DNA of 64,000 nt from Streptomyces uncialis (GCF_001905345.1 NZ_LFBV01000010.1:284038-348037), one strand, 5' to 3'. Shown: positions 46,043-54,207, numbered from the stretch's first letter. The notes: generated by a model not told the origin, from the letters alone. Numbers and translations are program-made.

Positions 46043-46619
46043 GTCGGCCCCGCACACGCGGGGGTGGTCCGCCAGACGCGGCACCGTGTCCATGACGACG
46101 GTCGTCGTCCCCGCACGCGCGGGGGTGGTCCCCGGAGGACGCGCACGAATCCGCGCGCCGGGAGGTCGTCCCCGCACGCGCGGGGGTGGTCCCCTGTTCG
46201 CCGGATGCGGCCCGGATCAGGGTGGGTCGTCCCCGCACGCGCGGGGGTGGTCCGTCACCGAACCCGCGGTCCACGCCCAGGTCCTTGTCGTCCCCGCACG
46301 CGCGGGGGTGGTCCGGCCGCGAAGGGCCGCAAGGAATCGAACCTCGTGTCGTCCCCGCACGCGCGGGGGTGGTCCGCCGCACGGGGTGAACGCGTACGAC
46401 TGGGACGCGTCGTCCCCGCACGCGCGGGGGTGGTCCCTCGCCACCGACGTTGTCATGGAGGTCATCGCTGTCGTCCCCCCACGCGCGGGGGTGGTCCGCC
46501 GACCGCCTCGTGGCGGTCGCCCGGGAGGAGGTCGTCCCCGCACACGCGGGGATGGTCCTCACGCCGGGCTCGGTGACGACGACGTACTGCGTTCCGCCCC
46601 GCACACGCGGGGGCCACCC
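46043..46619 (+). CRISPR. CRISPR array 3, leaderless, 10 repeats
   Basis: Repeats start at 46043, 46104, 46165, 46226, 46287, 46348, 46409, 46470, 46531 and about 46591. The first is of array 2 type (GTCGG opening, ACAC loop); repeats 2 to 8 are of array 4 type (GTCGT opening, ACGC loop; the eighth is CCCCCCACGC-altered); the last two return to ACAC and decay. No ACTAAAGG leader lies on the left side. The mixture suggests a rearranged fragment of other arrays. Confidence 0.95.
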
Positions 46620-46761
46620 ACCACACCGTCGCCCGCCCCAACCACCCCAGAACCCCAGGGCGCTCACCCTCCCGGCGGAGAGCCCCCCGCCCAAAAGTGG
46701 AACCAGGCAAGGTACGTGCCCTCCCCGAGAGCGACGCCGAACCGCCACGTCCACCGCCAGC

Positions 46762-47274
46762 ATGGACGTCATGACGACAGCGCTCCCCACTCCCTCCGCT
46801 GTACCCTCCGCACCCCCCTGGGCACGCCGCGCCGCCCACGCCATCGCCTTGTGCGCCGTCCCCTCCGGACTGTGGCGGATCGCCATGGCCTCCGGCATCT
46901 ACGTCGGGTACAGCAACCAGGTCCTGCGCGATGTCTTCGACATCCCCGGGTGGGGCATCGCGTACGTCGCGGGACTGGCCGTCATCAGCGAGTTGGCGGC
47001 CCTGTTCCCGCTACTGCTCGTCAGCGACCGGTGGAAGCCGCTGCGGCCCCGGACCCTCTCCCGACTGGCCTGTACAGCCTCCGCCGTCCTGGTCGTCGGG
47101 GCGCTGTGGCAGATCGCGGTCGCCCTCACCGTCGAGAGTCAGACGTACCTCGCGAGCGGTCCCGCGCAGACCGTCTGGGCACTCACTTTCGCCCCGCTGC
47201 TCGCCATCCCGGCGCTGATGACCGCGGTGACCTGGTCCTACGCGGAGCGGCACCGCGTACGAACTCACGCATGA
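46762..47274 (+). CDS. Four-helix membrane protein, unknown
   Basis: A 170-residue integral membrane protein with helices near 27-45 (ALCAVPSGLWRIAMASG), 65-87 (AYVAGLAVISELAALFPL), 105-127 (ASAVLVVGALWQIAVAL) and 140-162 (FAPLLAIPALMTAVTW). ATG at 46762 or 46771 (MTTALP) may be used. No family is recognised. It lies between CRISPR arrays 3 and 4 and is convergent with the next gene. Confidence 0.75.
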   Translation: MDVMTTALPTPSAVPSAPPWARRAAHAIALCAVPSGLWRIAMASGIYVGYSNQVLRDVFDIPGWGIAYVAGLAVISELAALFPLLLVSDRWKPLRPRTLSRLACTASAVLVVGALWQIAVALTVESQTYLASGPAQTVWALTFAPLLAIPALMTAVTWSYAERHRVRTHA

Positions 47275-47463
47275 CCCGAGCGCCCGCGCCGCCCTCCCCC
47301 ATGTTCGTCCACGAGCCGGAACAGCACGATGCTCGCCCCTCCACGGTCGGCCCAAGTCCCGCCTCCGCAGAGGCAACGCCCCAGCCAGGTGCTCGCACGC
47401 AAGCGCGGAGCCCGCGCCGGCAAAGAGGGCGATGAGGCGAAGAGCGGCAAGCCGTAGGCCCAC

Positions 47464-48102
47464 CTACGCCCCGCGCTGCCCCGTGAGGCAGGTGTACATC
47501 ACTTCGCCCTCCCAGCCACCCGTCTCCGCGAACGACAGCACCGCCGGGCGCGAACCGCCCCCGCACTCCGGTGCCGCCGTCGAGAACGCGGAGGTCTCCC
47601 CGCTCGGGTCGAACGGCAAGTGGTCGTCGCACTGGTAGCCCGCGGCGCCCATCAGCAGGATCGCCTCCCGCTCCGCACCGGACGACGAGCCGGTGTACGA
47701 GAGGCAGTACGTCGAACCCGCGTCACCGCCCGTCGGCGGCGTCTGGATGATCCGCACCTGCTCCAGCGGCGCCGCCTTCGCCTCCACCTCCGCCGCCGCA
47801 GAAGGCCGCACCTGCGTACTCGGAGACACCGACGGCTTCCGCTCGACCGCCGCACTCGCCGCAGCACCAGGCCTTGATACGGGCTCCCGCGGGCCACTGT
47901 CCATGAGGCTGCCGATACCGACGATGACGAGCGCTCCCAGGACGCCACTCCCGACCGCCGCCACCGCGAGCTTCCATCCCGGGGTACGGCTGCTCCCGGG
48001 CCGGTGCTCGGGCGGCACCGGCATGTTGTCGAGCGTGTTCCCGTTGTGGAACCGGACCAGCTCCTCGTCCGGGTGCAACGGTCTCTTCGGCTGATCAGTC
48101 AC
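47464..48102 (-). CDS. Membrane-anchored protein with Cys-rich outer domain
   Basis: A 212-residue single-pass protein. Cytoplasmic residues 1-40 (EELVRFHNGNTLDNMPVPP) precede the membrane segment KLAVAAVGSGVLGALVIVG (about 44-66), a Pro/Ser/Ala-rich linker, and an outer domain of about 80 residues with four Cys (YCLSYTG, YQCDDH, PECGG, YTCLTG) that could form two disulfides. No function is recognised. It is upstream of the array 4 leader on the opposite strand. Confidence 0.75.
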   Translation of the reverse strand: MTDQPKRPLHPDEELVRFHNGNTLDNMPVPPEHRPGSSRTPGWKLAVAAVGSGVLGALVIVGIGSLMDSGPREPVSRPGAAASAAVERKPSVSPSTQVRPSAAAEVEAKAAPLEQVRIIQTPPTGGDAGSTYCLSYTGSSSGAEREAILLMGAAGYQCDDHLPFDPSGETSAFSTAAPECGGGSRPAVLSFAETGGWEGEVMYTCLTGQRGA

Positions 48103-48501
48103 TGGCCCCCCAGAAGCCGTTCAACATCACGCCCGAGCGGCACAGCCCGGACGCGAGGGGCAGTGTCCCGCATTCGCCGGACCACTGCCCAACCGACCCA
48201 ACAACAGGGCTACGGCTGCGGCAGGATGTGGTGATGGCGGGCCTTCCCTGCATGCCCCGCAGAGATCCGACGGGTCCCGCGTAGCGGCGCGCCCGGACCA
48301 GGCAGGAGGACAAGGCTGGCACCCCGGAACCGTTACGGGGACGCTGACAGGCCCTGCGACATGCGGACTCGCAACCCGCCCGGCAGATTCACCCCGTAGG
48401 CTCGACCCGCCGCAGAACCCGACCAGAACGACCGCTGCCCACGCCCCTGTTGGTCCCCACCGAAGGGCCCACCCGATGCCCCCACCGAAGGCCCCGATCC
48501 C
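48103..48501. other. Gap before CRISPR leader 4
   Basis: About 400 bp without a convincing gene. The last about 60 bases (CACCGAAGG motifs) resemble the sequence left of leader 2, so the array leader homology probably extends to about 110 bp. Confidence 0.55.
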
Positions 48502-48550
48502 ACTAAAGGAAAACGGCCCCTCAGCCGGATAGACCCGCAGGTCAGGAAGT
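48502..48550 (+). promoter_or_regulatory. CRISPR leader 4
   Basis: ACTAAAGGAAAACGGCC begins 49 bases before repeat 1, and GACCCGCAGGTCAGGAAGT abuts it, as in leaders 1 and 2. Confidence 0.88.
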
Positions 48551-49554
48551 GTCGTCCCCGCACGCGCGGGGGTGGTCCGCGGGATGCGTTGGACCAACGA
48601 CACGGAAGTTAGTCGTCCCCGCACGCGCGGGGGTGGTCCTCCCCGAGATATCAGGGGTTTACGGCCTCTGGGGTCGTCCCCGCACGCGCGGGGGTGGTCC
48701 CCAGACCAACGACACCCTGATCTGGGCCATCGAGTCGTCCCCGCACGCGCGGGGGTGGTCCCCGGACCGGGCCCAGATCGCCGCTCTTGCCGGCGTCGTC
48801 CCCGCACGCGCGGGGGTGGTCCTGCATCTTTTGGCGTGGCACCTGAAAACGGTACGTCGTCCCCGCACGCGCGGGGGTGGTCCCCCGCTGGACCGTGAGC
48901 GGATCGCGGACAACATGTCGTCCCCGCACGCGCGGGGGTGGTCCCAGCGGCTCACGGGTGTAACTCCCGGACAGGGCGTCGTCCCCGCACGCGCGGGGGT
49001 GGTCCCCACCAGTGCGTGGTGGTGGGCGGGGTGTCGCGGTCGTCCCCGCACGCGCGGGGGTGGTCCTTTGGCTACCTCGTCGTCGGCAACGGGCGCCGGG
49101 TCGTCCCCGCACGCGCGGGGGTGGTCCGCTGGCCGAGGAGAATCCGTCCGTCCGCGCGAAGTCGTCCCCGCACGCGCGGGGGTGGTCCCGGGGCCGCGAA
49201 CACGCCGGCCGCGAGGGATCGGTCGTCCCCGCACGCGCGGGGGTGGTCCGACGACCTCGACCGTGACGTGGTGGACGATCGGGTCGTCCCCGCACGCGCG
49301 GGGGTGGTCCGTGGCGTGGGCCCTTCGGGTCGCGCCCCGGTAGGTCGTCCCCGCACGCGCGGGGGTGGTCCCAGATTGTCCAGGTGGGCGTCCCCATGGG
49401 CGGCGTCGTCCCCGCATCTGCGGGGGTGATCCCATCTTGGCGGCGTCGTAGTGCGGCGGGATCAGGTGGTCCCCGCGTCTGCGGGGATGTTCCGAAGTGC
49501 GTCGAGTACACCCTGGAGCGTGTGAAGTGGTCCCCGCGATCGCGGGGATGCGGT
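48551..49554 (+). CRISPR. CRISPR array 4, type I-E-like, 17 repeats
   Basis: Repeats start at 48551 and then every 61 bases to 49344, in a nearly invariant form: GTCGTCCCC opening, stem CCCCGC/GCGGGG, loop ACGC, GGTGGTCC end. The last three, at 49405, 49466 and 49527, change progressively to GTCGTCC with loop ATCT, then GTGGTCC with GTCT, then GTGGTCC with GATC. The leader is on the left, so these altered repeats are the oldest. There are 16 spacers, mostly of 33 bases. Confidence 0.98.
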
Positions 49555-49648
49555 CCGGCCCTGCTGCGGTGGATGTGCGTCTGCGTCAGGGCCGGTCGGG
49601 AGGTGAGGCGTGCGAAGGCGGGGTGCCGTACGCGACATGAGGGGGGCT

Positions 49649-49846
49649 CTACTCGTACTGGGTGTGGTCGGCTGTGCAGGGGCTTCGGGTGTGTACGTGT
49701 TGCGCGCATACGTAGTGGGTGACGCTGGCGCCGCCGCTCATGCTTCCGTAGCCGATGACCACCGGTACCTCCGTCCAGCGTCCGCACTTGCAGCAGTGCT
49801 CACCCGAGACCGGCGGCACCCGGGGGAACAAGTCATCAAGCCTCAT
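49649..49846 (-). CDS. Small Cys-containing hypothetical protein
   Basis: A 65-residue protein, MRLDDLFPRVPPVSGEHCC onward, with CCKC and YVCAQH that could form a zinc site. Its start overlaps the stop of the preceding gene (ATGA), and both are on the minus strand. Short zinc-ribbon-like proteins of this kind recur near XRE/DUF397 loci in Streptomyces. Function unknown. Confidence 0.7.
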   Translation of the reverse strand: MRLDDLFPRVPPVSGEHCCKCGRWTEVPVVIGYGSMSGGASVTHYVCAQHVHTRSPCTADHTQYE

Positions 49847-50199
49847 GCGGACACCTCCGCCCCGGCCCTAGTCACCCCGGAACCGTCGAACGTGAACGGG
49901 AGGTCCACACCGAACGTCGCCGCCGCTGCCTCCATCCGCCGCTCGTGCTGCCGCGCCCGTTCCTCCTGTTCCCCGATCCAGTCCCGCAGGTACGGCGGAA
50001 CCCGGTGCCCCCACGGCGACGGGACCGACCTGGCGAGAACGTGTGCGGGGATGGGGGTACGCGCGGCGCAGATGACCAGGGGGACGGGCTCGCCCCTGAC
50101 GGCGAGGTACTCGGCGCTGTGGCGTCCGGGACGGGTGCGGCGGGTACCCGGAAGGACTCCGAGCGCCCACGCGATCACTCGGGCGATAACATCTGGCAT
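49843..50199 (-). CDS. Hypothetical protein, coupled to the small Cys protein
   Basis: A 118-residue protein starting MPDVIARVIAWALGVLPG, with a hydrophobic N-terminal helix, an Arg-rich centre, and a charged helix DWIGEQEERARQHERRMEAA. ATG at 50199 is supported by GAAGGAG upstream; the longer frame is not coding. No domain is recognised. It is translationally coupled with the next gene. Confidence 0.72.
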   Translation of the reverse strand: MPDVIARVIAWALGVLPGTRRTRPGRHSAEYLAVRGEPVPLVICAARTPIPAHVLARSVPSPWGHRVPPYLRDWIGEQEERARQHERRMEAAAATFGVDLPFTFDGSGVTRAGAEVSA

Positions 50200-50531
50200 A
50201 CGTCGTTCAGCTCCTTCGAAGCTGTGGCGGCGAGCCCCGACGGACCGGTGCAACGGTCCTTCGGGGCGCTTTTGTTTGTGAGCGGAGCCGCGCTTGCGGC
50301 TCATCGCCCGCCGGCGGGTGGCCCCGGCCGCTCCTACAGGGCGGGCGGGAGTGACCGGGGCCGGGAGCGGACCGATCCGCTCCCCTTCCCTCGGCCCGCG
50401 TGATGACCACACCGGTCCGAGGGGGTACCGCTCCGCGTGTCCTCCGCAGCGTCGCGGGAGGGACGCTGCCACGCGAAGCGGTGGTCTGAAGTCGGCCTTG
50501 CGTCAGCGAGGACGTTGCGCATTCGGGCCGG
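50200..50531 (+). terminator. Gap holding a strong plus-strand terminator at 50234-50267
   Basis: GCCCCGACGGACCG at 50234-50247 pairs with CGGTCCTTCGGGGC at 50254-50267, followed by GCTTTTGTTTG. The stem has one bulged mismatch pair and a T-rich tail, so it looks like a classical intrinsic terminator for plus-strand transcription. No plus-strand gene ends here; the nearest upstream plus-strand transcript would be from CRISPR array 4. Nothing else is seen in this gap. Confidence 0.75.
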
Positions 50532-50801
50532 TCATCCCCACATCCGCTCCACCCGGCTCCGCGTGTTCACCTCGGTCAGCGCGGGGCGGAGCTGGTCCGT
50601 CACCGTGGCCGGCCGAACGTCCGTACACAACGCGTCCCACTCGACACCACCCCGGGGCGGCCGTAGACAGCACCGTCCCGAACCCGTCCCCGTGATCAGA
50701 TCCATGACCACCCCGAGGACTCCCCTGGACCTGTCGAATACCAGCTCCCCAACCTTGAGTTGGGGTTCATGCCGCTCTGTGGCTACGTTTTCACCGGACA
50801 C
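50532..50801 (-). CDS. Hypothetical protein divergent from the XRE gene
   Basis: An 89-residue soluble protein (GTG start at 50801 with AGAGAGGT upstream; a GTG at 50828 is possible). It contains LKVGELVFDRSRGVLGVVMD and RPPRGGVEWDALCTDVRPA, a pattern seen in small proteins encoded next to XRE/DUF397 modules. No function is assigned. It is divergent from the XRE regulator across an AT-rich promoter region. Confidence 0.75.
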   Translation of the reverse strand: MSGENVATERHEPQLKVGELVFDRSRGVLGVVMDLITGTGSGRCCLRPPRGGVEWDALCTDVRPATVTDQLRPALTEVNTRSRVERMWG

Positions 50802-50905
50802 GGCCGTACCTCTCTGTAGCGACTCCACTACCGGAGGGCTTCAGGTTGGCCTAGATTCGGAGCACTGTTCAACTTGCGATATTTGATTGGTTGGTTGGGA
50901 TTCGG

Positions 50906-51736
50906 ATGGTGAACCGCAAGCAACTGGACCCCGAGGACGGCCCTCAAGCAGCCTTCGGTGCACGTCTGCGCATGAAGCGGGATGCCCGTGGCTGGACTCA
51001 GGACGAGCTGGCAGAGCGCATCGGGTGTACCGGGTCGCACATCTCCGCCGTAGAAACTGGTCGCCGCCCACCAACTCGACGGTTCGCGGCAAGTGTTGAC
51101 CGGGTATTTGATACCGGAGACCAGTTCGAACGGCAGAGCATGGCTGTGCGGCAGACGGCACTTCTGGAGGGGTTCCCGGAATATGTGGCGCATGAGGGTC
51201 GAGCGGCCGAAGTGAGGCTGTTCGAGTCGGGAGTGATTCCCGGACCGCTTCAGACTCGCGATTACGCGTGCGAGTTCGCGAACACTGCCGCTGAGCGAGG
51301 GGACATCACCCCCGAACAGGCCACTGAACGAGTCGACTACCTGATAGGGCGCCAAGCGGCCCTCTTCCGGACGCCGCCCCCCTTGATCTTCGTGGTCTTG
51401 GACGAGAGCTGCATTCGTCGGCCCATCGGCGGCCCAGATGTGATGGACGCGCAGCTAGTGCGGCTGCTTGAGTTCGCGGAGCTACCCAACTCCTGGCTTC
51501 AGATCGCCCCGTACTCGATGGGTGCGCGGCGACCGTTCAACAGAGTCGTCCATCTGCTGACGATGCCTGACCGTTCCCTGATGTCCTACGTAGAGTCGCA
51601 GACCCAGGGGTATCTAGACCGTGAGCTGTCATCCGTACTGCCGCTGGTGAGGAACTACCATCAGCTTCAGATCGCGGCAGTCTCTCAGGCGGAGTCTGTC
51701 GCCATGATCGAAGAGCTACGAAAGGGCATTGTGTGA
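50906..51736 (+). CDS. XRE-family regulator with DUF5753 domain
   Basis: A 276-residue regulator. The N-terminal helix-turn-helix is WTQDELAERIGCTGSHISAV (about 35-54), followed by the DUF5753 ligand-like domain with GVIPGPLQTRDYA near residue 110. The last codon pairs are GGC ATT GTG TGA, whose TGA overlaps the DUF397 start, so the pair is translationally coupled. XRE/DUF397 pairs are abundant in Streptomyces, control development and antibiotic genes, and are described as toxin-antitoxin-like. ATG at 50906 is preferred over an upstream TTG. Confidence 0.93.
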   Translation: MVNRKQLDPEDGPQAAFGARLRMKRDARGWTQDELAERIGCTGSHISAVETGRRPPTRRFAASVDRVFDTGDQFERQSMAVRQTALLEGFPEYVAHEGRAAEVRLFESGVIPGPLQTRDYACEFANTAAERGDITPEQATERVDYLIGRQAALFRTPPPLIFVVLDESCIRRPIGGPDVMDAQLVRLLEFAELPNSWLQIAPYSMGARRPFNRVVHLLTMPDRSLMSYVESQTQGYLDRELSSVLPLVRNYHQLQIAAVSQAESVAMIEELRKGIV

Positions 51737-51948
51737 TGGCCAAGACCAACGCTCCCCAGTTCCGTTGGGTCAAGTCCTCCTACAGCACCGACAATGGTGG
51801 AACCTGCGTCGAGTGGGCGCCGTCCAGCGTCACCGCGACCGGCATCGTCCCCGTCCGGGACAGCAAGCGCACCGACGGGCCCGTCCTGATGGTGTCCGCC
51901 GACGCGTTCGCCGGGCTCGTCAGCCTCGCCCGGTCCGCCGCGCTGTAG
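51736..51948 (+). CDS. DUF397 protein 1
   Basis: A 70-residue protein with the family hallmarks WVKSSYST, NGGTCVEWA, VPVRDSKRTDGP and SADAFAGLVSLAR. It starts within the XRE stop (GTGTGATGG), the usual arrangement, so it is the direct partner of that regulator. Followed by a strong hairpin terminator. DUF397 proteins are thought to antagonise their XRE partner. A GTG three bases earlier could be used. Confidence 0.92.
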   Translation: MAKTNAPQFRWVKSSYSTDNGGTCVEWAPSSVTATGIVPVRDSKRTDGPVLMVSADAFAGLVSLARSAAL

Positions 51949-51981
51949 AAGCCGAACCGCCCCACCCCGCACGTGCGCCAC

Positions 51982-52015
51982 GCCCCGCCCGCTCCCTCCT
52001 CCGGAGCGGCGGGGG
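51982..52015 (+). terminator. Terminator after DUF397 protein 1
   Basis: GCCCCGCC-GCTCC at 51982-51995 pairs with GGAGCGGCGGGG at 52003-52015. The same sequence occurs after the fifth DUF397 gene at 53248-53281. Confidence 0.8.
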
Positions 52016-52029
52016 CTCCAAACCGACCC

Positions 52030-52096
52030 CAGACCGAATCGCTGCCTGAAGCGGCATCGGTGGGCGTGATCGCAGCGACGAAAGGGCACCCCGTGA
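52030..52096 (+). pseudogene. XRE 3'-end relic before DUF397 protein 2
   Basis: Translated, it gives SVGVIAATKGHPV, matching SVAMIEELRKGIV at the end of the XRE protein. It retains ACGAAAGGGCA and ends in GTGA overlapping the next start. Similarity is lower than in the other two relics. Confidence 0.6.
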
Positions 52097-52299
52097 CGGA
52101 CACCCCCCTCTGGTTCAAGTCCTCCTACAGCGGCAACGGTGGCGCCTGCGTGGAGGTCGCCGCCAATCTCGCGGCCTCACGAGGCACCGTTCCCGTCCGT
52201 GATTCGAAGACTGCGGGCGGGCCGGTGCTGAACCTCCCCAGCACCGCGTTCACCACCTTCGTGGCAGCCATCAAGGCTGAAGAGTTCGGCGCCGCCTGA
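52093..52299 (+). CDS. DUF397 protein 2 (divergent copy)
   Basis: A 68-residue DUF397 protein, start GTG at 52093. It keeps WFKSSYSGNGGACVEVA and VPVRDSKTAGGPVLNL but has a different C terminus (AFTTFVAAIKAEEFGAA) from copies 1, 3, 4 and 5. This is the most diverged member and may come from another XRE pair. Confidence 0.88.
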   Translation: MTDTPLWFKSSYSGNGGACVEVAANLAASRGTVPVRDSKTAGGPVLNLPSTAFTTFVAAIKAEEFGAA

Positions 52300-52407
52300 T
52301 CATCCGGGGGCGTCGCACCTCCTATCCGTTCTCATCGGGCAGCTCCGCCACCCTCCGGAACCAGGGGTGTGGCGGGGCTCTTCCGACCGAACACGAAAGG
52401 GCATCCC

Positions 52408-52617
52408 ATGACAACGAACTCCCCTGCAAGCATCTGGGTCAAGTCCTCCTACAGCACTCAGAACGGCGGATCCTGCGTCGAGTGGGCCCCCTCGAACGTC
52501 ACCGCGACCGGCATCATCCCCGTCCGGGACAGCAAGCGTCCGACCGGCCCCGTACTGATGATCTCCGCCGACGCCTTCGCCGGGCTGGTCCGTCTCGCCC
52601 GGTCCAGCGCACTGTAG
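52408..52617 (+). CDS. DUF397 protein 3
   Basis: A 69-residue DUF397 protein (ATG at 52408): WVKSSYSTQNGGSCVEWA, ATGIIPVRDSKRPTGP, SADAFAGLVRLARSSAL. Close to copies 1, 4 and 5. Only a short relic (CGAAAGGGCATCCC) precedes it. A GC-rich hairpin region follows copy 2 just upstream, near 52352-52380. Confidence 0.9.
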   Translation: MTTNSPASIWVKSSYSTQNGGSCVEWAPSNVTATGIIPVRDSKRPTGPVLMISADAFAGLVRLARSSAL

Positions 52618-52625
52618 AAACGCGG

Positions 52626-52699
52626 CTCCAGCTCAAAGCTGCCGCGCTCAGGCGAAGTCCTTCGCCGAGGTCGACCACCTACGAAAGGGCATTGCGTGA
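52626..52699 (+). pseudogene. XRE 3'-end relic before DUF397 protein 4
   Basis: Reads LQLKAAAL, a one-base deletion, then AKSFAEVDHLRKGIA and TGA. This aligns with LQIAAVSQAESVAMIEELRKGIV of the XRE protein. The stop overlaps the start of the next gene as in the intact pair. Confidence 0.85.
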
Positions 52700-52911
52700 T
52701 CGCCAAGACCAGCGCTCCCCAGTTCCGTTGGGTCAAGTCCTCCTACAGCACCGAGAACGGCGGGTCCTGCGTCGAGTGGGCCCCGTCCAACGTCACCGTG
52801 ACCGGAATCGTCCCCGTTCGGGACAGCAAACGCACCGACGGGCCCGTCCTGATGGTGTCCGCCGACGCGTTCGCCGGACTGGTCCGCCTAGCCCGATCCG
52901 CTGAGCTGTAG
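52696..52911 (+). CDS. DUF397 protein 4
   Basis: A 71-residue DUF397 protein with GTG start: KTSAPQFRWVKSSYSTENGG, VTVTGIVPVRDSK and SADAFAGLVRLARSAEL. Nearly identical to copy 1. Its start overlaps the TGA of the XRE relic. Confidence 0.92.
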   Translation: MIAKTSAPQFRWVKSSYSTENGGSCVEWAPSNVTVTGIVPVRDSKRTDGPVLMVSADAFAGLVRLARSAEL

Positions 52912-52919
52912 GAGCGCGT

Positions 52920-52991
52920 CTCCAGCTCAAAGCTGCCTCGCAGACAGAGTTCGTCGCCATGGTCGACCAACCACGGAAGGGCATCCTGTGA
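52920..52991 (+). pseudogene. XRE 3'-end relic before DUF397 protein 5
   Basis: Reads LQLKAA, a shift, then TEFVAMVDQPRKGIL and TGA, matching the XRE C terminus. The TGA overlaps the ATG of the next gene. Confidence 0.85.
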
Positions 52992-53203
52992 TGGCCAAGG
53001 AAACCTCCTCCTCGCCCCGTTGGGTCAAGTCCTCCCACAGCACCGAGAACGGCGGCGCCTGCGTCGAGTGGGCCCCGTCCAACGTCACCGCGACCGGCAC
53101 CGTCCCCGTCCGGGACAGCAAACGCACCGACGGCCCCGTACTGATGGTGTCCGCCGACGCCTTCGCCGGGCTCGTCAGCCTCGCCCGGTCCACCGCGCTG
53201 TAG
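52991..53203 (+). CDS. DUF397 protein 5
   Basis: A 70-residue DUF397 protein: SPRWVKSSHSTENGGACVE, ATGTVPVRDSKRTDGP, SADAFAGLVSLARSTAL. Last member of the cluster, followed by the same terminator sequence as copy 1. A GTG three bases earlier is possible. Confidence 0.91.
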   Translation: MAKETSSSPRWVKSSHSTENGGACVEWAPSNVTATGTVPVRDSKRTDGPVLMVSADAFAGLVSLARSTAL

Positions 53204-53247
53204 AACCGCGCCGTACCGCACCGCACCACCACCCGCACATGTGCCAC

Positions 53248-53281
53248 GCCCCGCCCGCTCCCTCCTCCGGAGCGGCGGGGC
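53248..53281. terminator. Bidirectional terminator between DUF397 cluster and rnz
   Basis: GCCCCGCC-GCTCC at 53248-53261 pairs with GGAGCGGCGGGGC at 53269-53281 between convergent genes. Same sequence as at 51982. Confidence 0.82.
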
Positions 53282-53301
53282 TTCTCCGTGTCGGGACCGG
53301 G

Positions 53302-54207
53302 TCACCGTTTCGGCAACGACACCCTCATCAGGTCCGCCGCTACCGTCAGTTCGCCCTCGAACCCCGCGTCGCGGGCCTCCTGTTCGAAGGCCTCGGGGTC
53401 GGGGTAGCGCTGGCTGAAGTGGGTGAGGACCAGGTGGCGGACGCCTGCCTCGGTGGCCACGCCGGCGGCCTGGGCCGCTGTGAGGTGGCCGTACTCCGTG
53501 GCGAGGGACTCGTCGGGGGCGAGGAACGTGGACTCGATGACCAGCATGTCGCAGCCGGCCGCGAGTTCGTGCACGCCGTCGCAGAGCCGGGTGTCCATGA
53601 CGAAGGCGAACCGCTGGCCGCGCCGGACCTCGCTCACCTCGTCCAGGCGGACGCCCCGCAGTTCGCCGTCCCGCTGGAGGCGGCCCACGTCCGGGCCCGA
53701 GATGCCGCGTTCGGCGAGCAGCGCGGGCAGTATCCGACGGCCGTCGGGCTCCACCAGGCGGTAGCCGTACGCCTCGACGGGGTGGGAGAGCCTGCGTGCC
53801 TCCAGCCGGTAGGGGCCGGAGTGGGTGAGGACGGCGGCGTCGCCGCTGACGGGTGCCTCGTCCAGCCGTACCGTCTCGCGGTACGCGGTCGCGTGGCGCA
53901 GCCGGTCGTAGAAGTGCTGGCCGGAGGCGGGGTAGTGGGCGGTGACGGGGTGGGTGACGCGGTCGAGGTTGATGCGCTGGATGACCCCGGCGAGGCCGAG
54001 CGAGTGGTCGCCGTGGAAGTGGGTGACGCAGATCCGGTCGATGTCGTGCGCGGCGACCCCGGCGCGCAGCATCTGCCGCTGGGTGCCCTCGCCGGGGTCG
54101 AAGAGGATGCCCTGGCCGTCCCAGCGCAGCAGATAGCCGTTGTGGTTGCGGTGCCGGGTGGGTACCTGGCTGGCGGTGCCGAGGACGACGAGTTCACGTA
54201 CCGACAC
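53302..54207 (-). CDS. rnz: Ribonuclease Z
   Basis: A 301-residue tRNA 3'-processing endonuclease of the metallo-beta-lactamase fold. The metal motif is THFHGDHSLGLAG near residues 62-74, with further ligands in FVMDTRLCDGV and in LVLTHFSQRY. It removes 3' trailers from tRNA precursors. It lies six bases downstream of the HIT gene on the same strand. Convergent with the DUF397 cluster. Confidence 0.95.
   Translation of the reverse strand: MSVRELVVLGTASQVPTRHRNHNGYLLRWDGQGILFDPGEGTQRQMLRAGVAAHDIDRICVTHFHGDHSLGLAGVIQRINLDRVTHPVTAHYPASGQHFYDRLRHATAYRETVRLDEAPVSGDAAVLTHSGPYRLEARRLSHPVEAYGYRLVEPDGRRILPALLAERGISGPDVGRLQRDGELRGVRLDEVSEVRRGQRFAFVMDTRLCDGVHELAAGCDMLVIESTFLAPDESLATEYGHLTAAQAAGVATEAGVRHLVLTHFSQRYPDPEAFEQEARDAGFEGELTVAADLMRVSLPKR

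Noticed and set aside
46064..49429. Open frames over arrays 3 and 4
   Set aside because: Same cause: periodic repeat translation with no start context.
40421..50531. Possible cas genes or Cas-like accessory proteins
   Set aside because: No Cas3, Cascade, Cas1 or Cas2 motif was found in any frame between the arrays.
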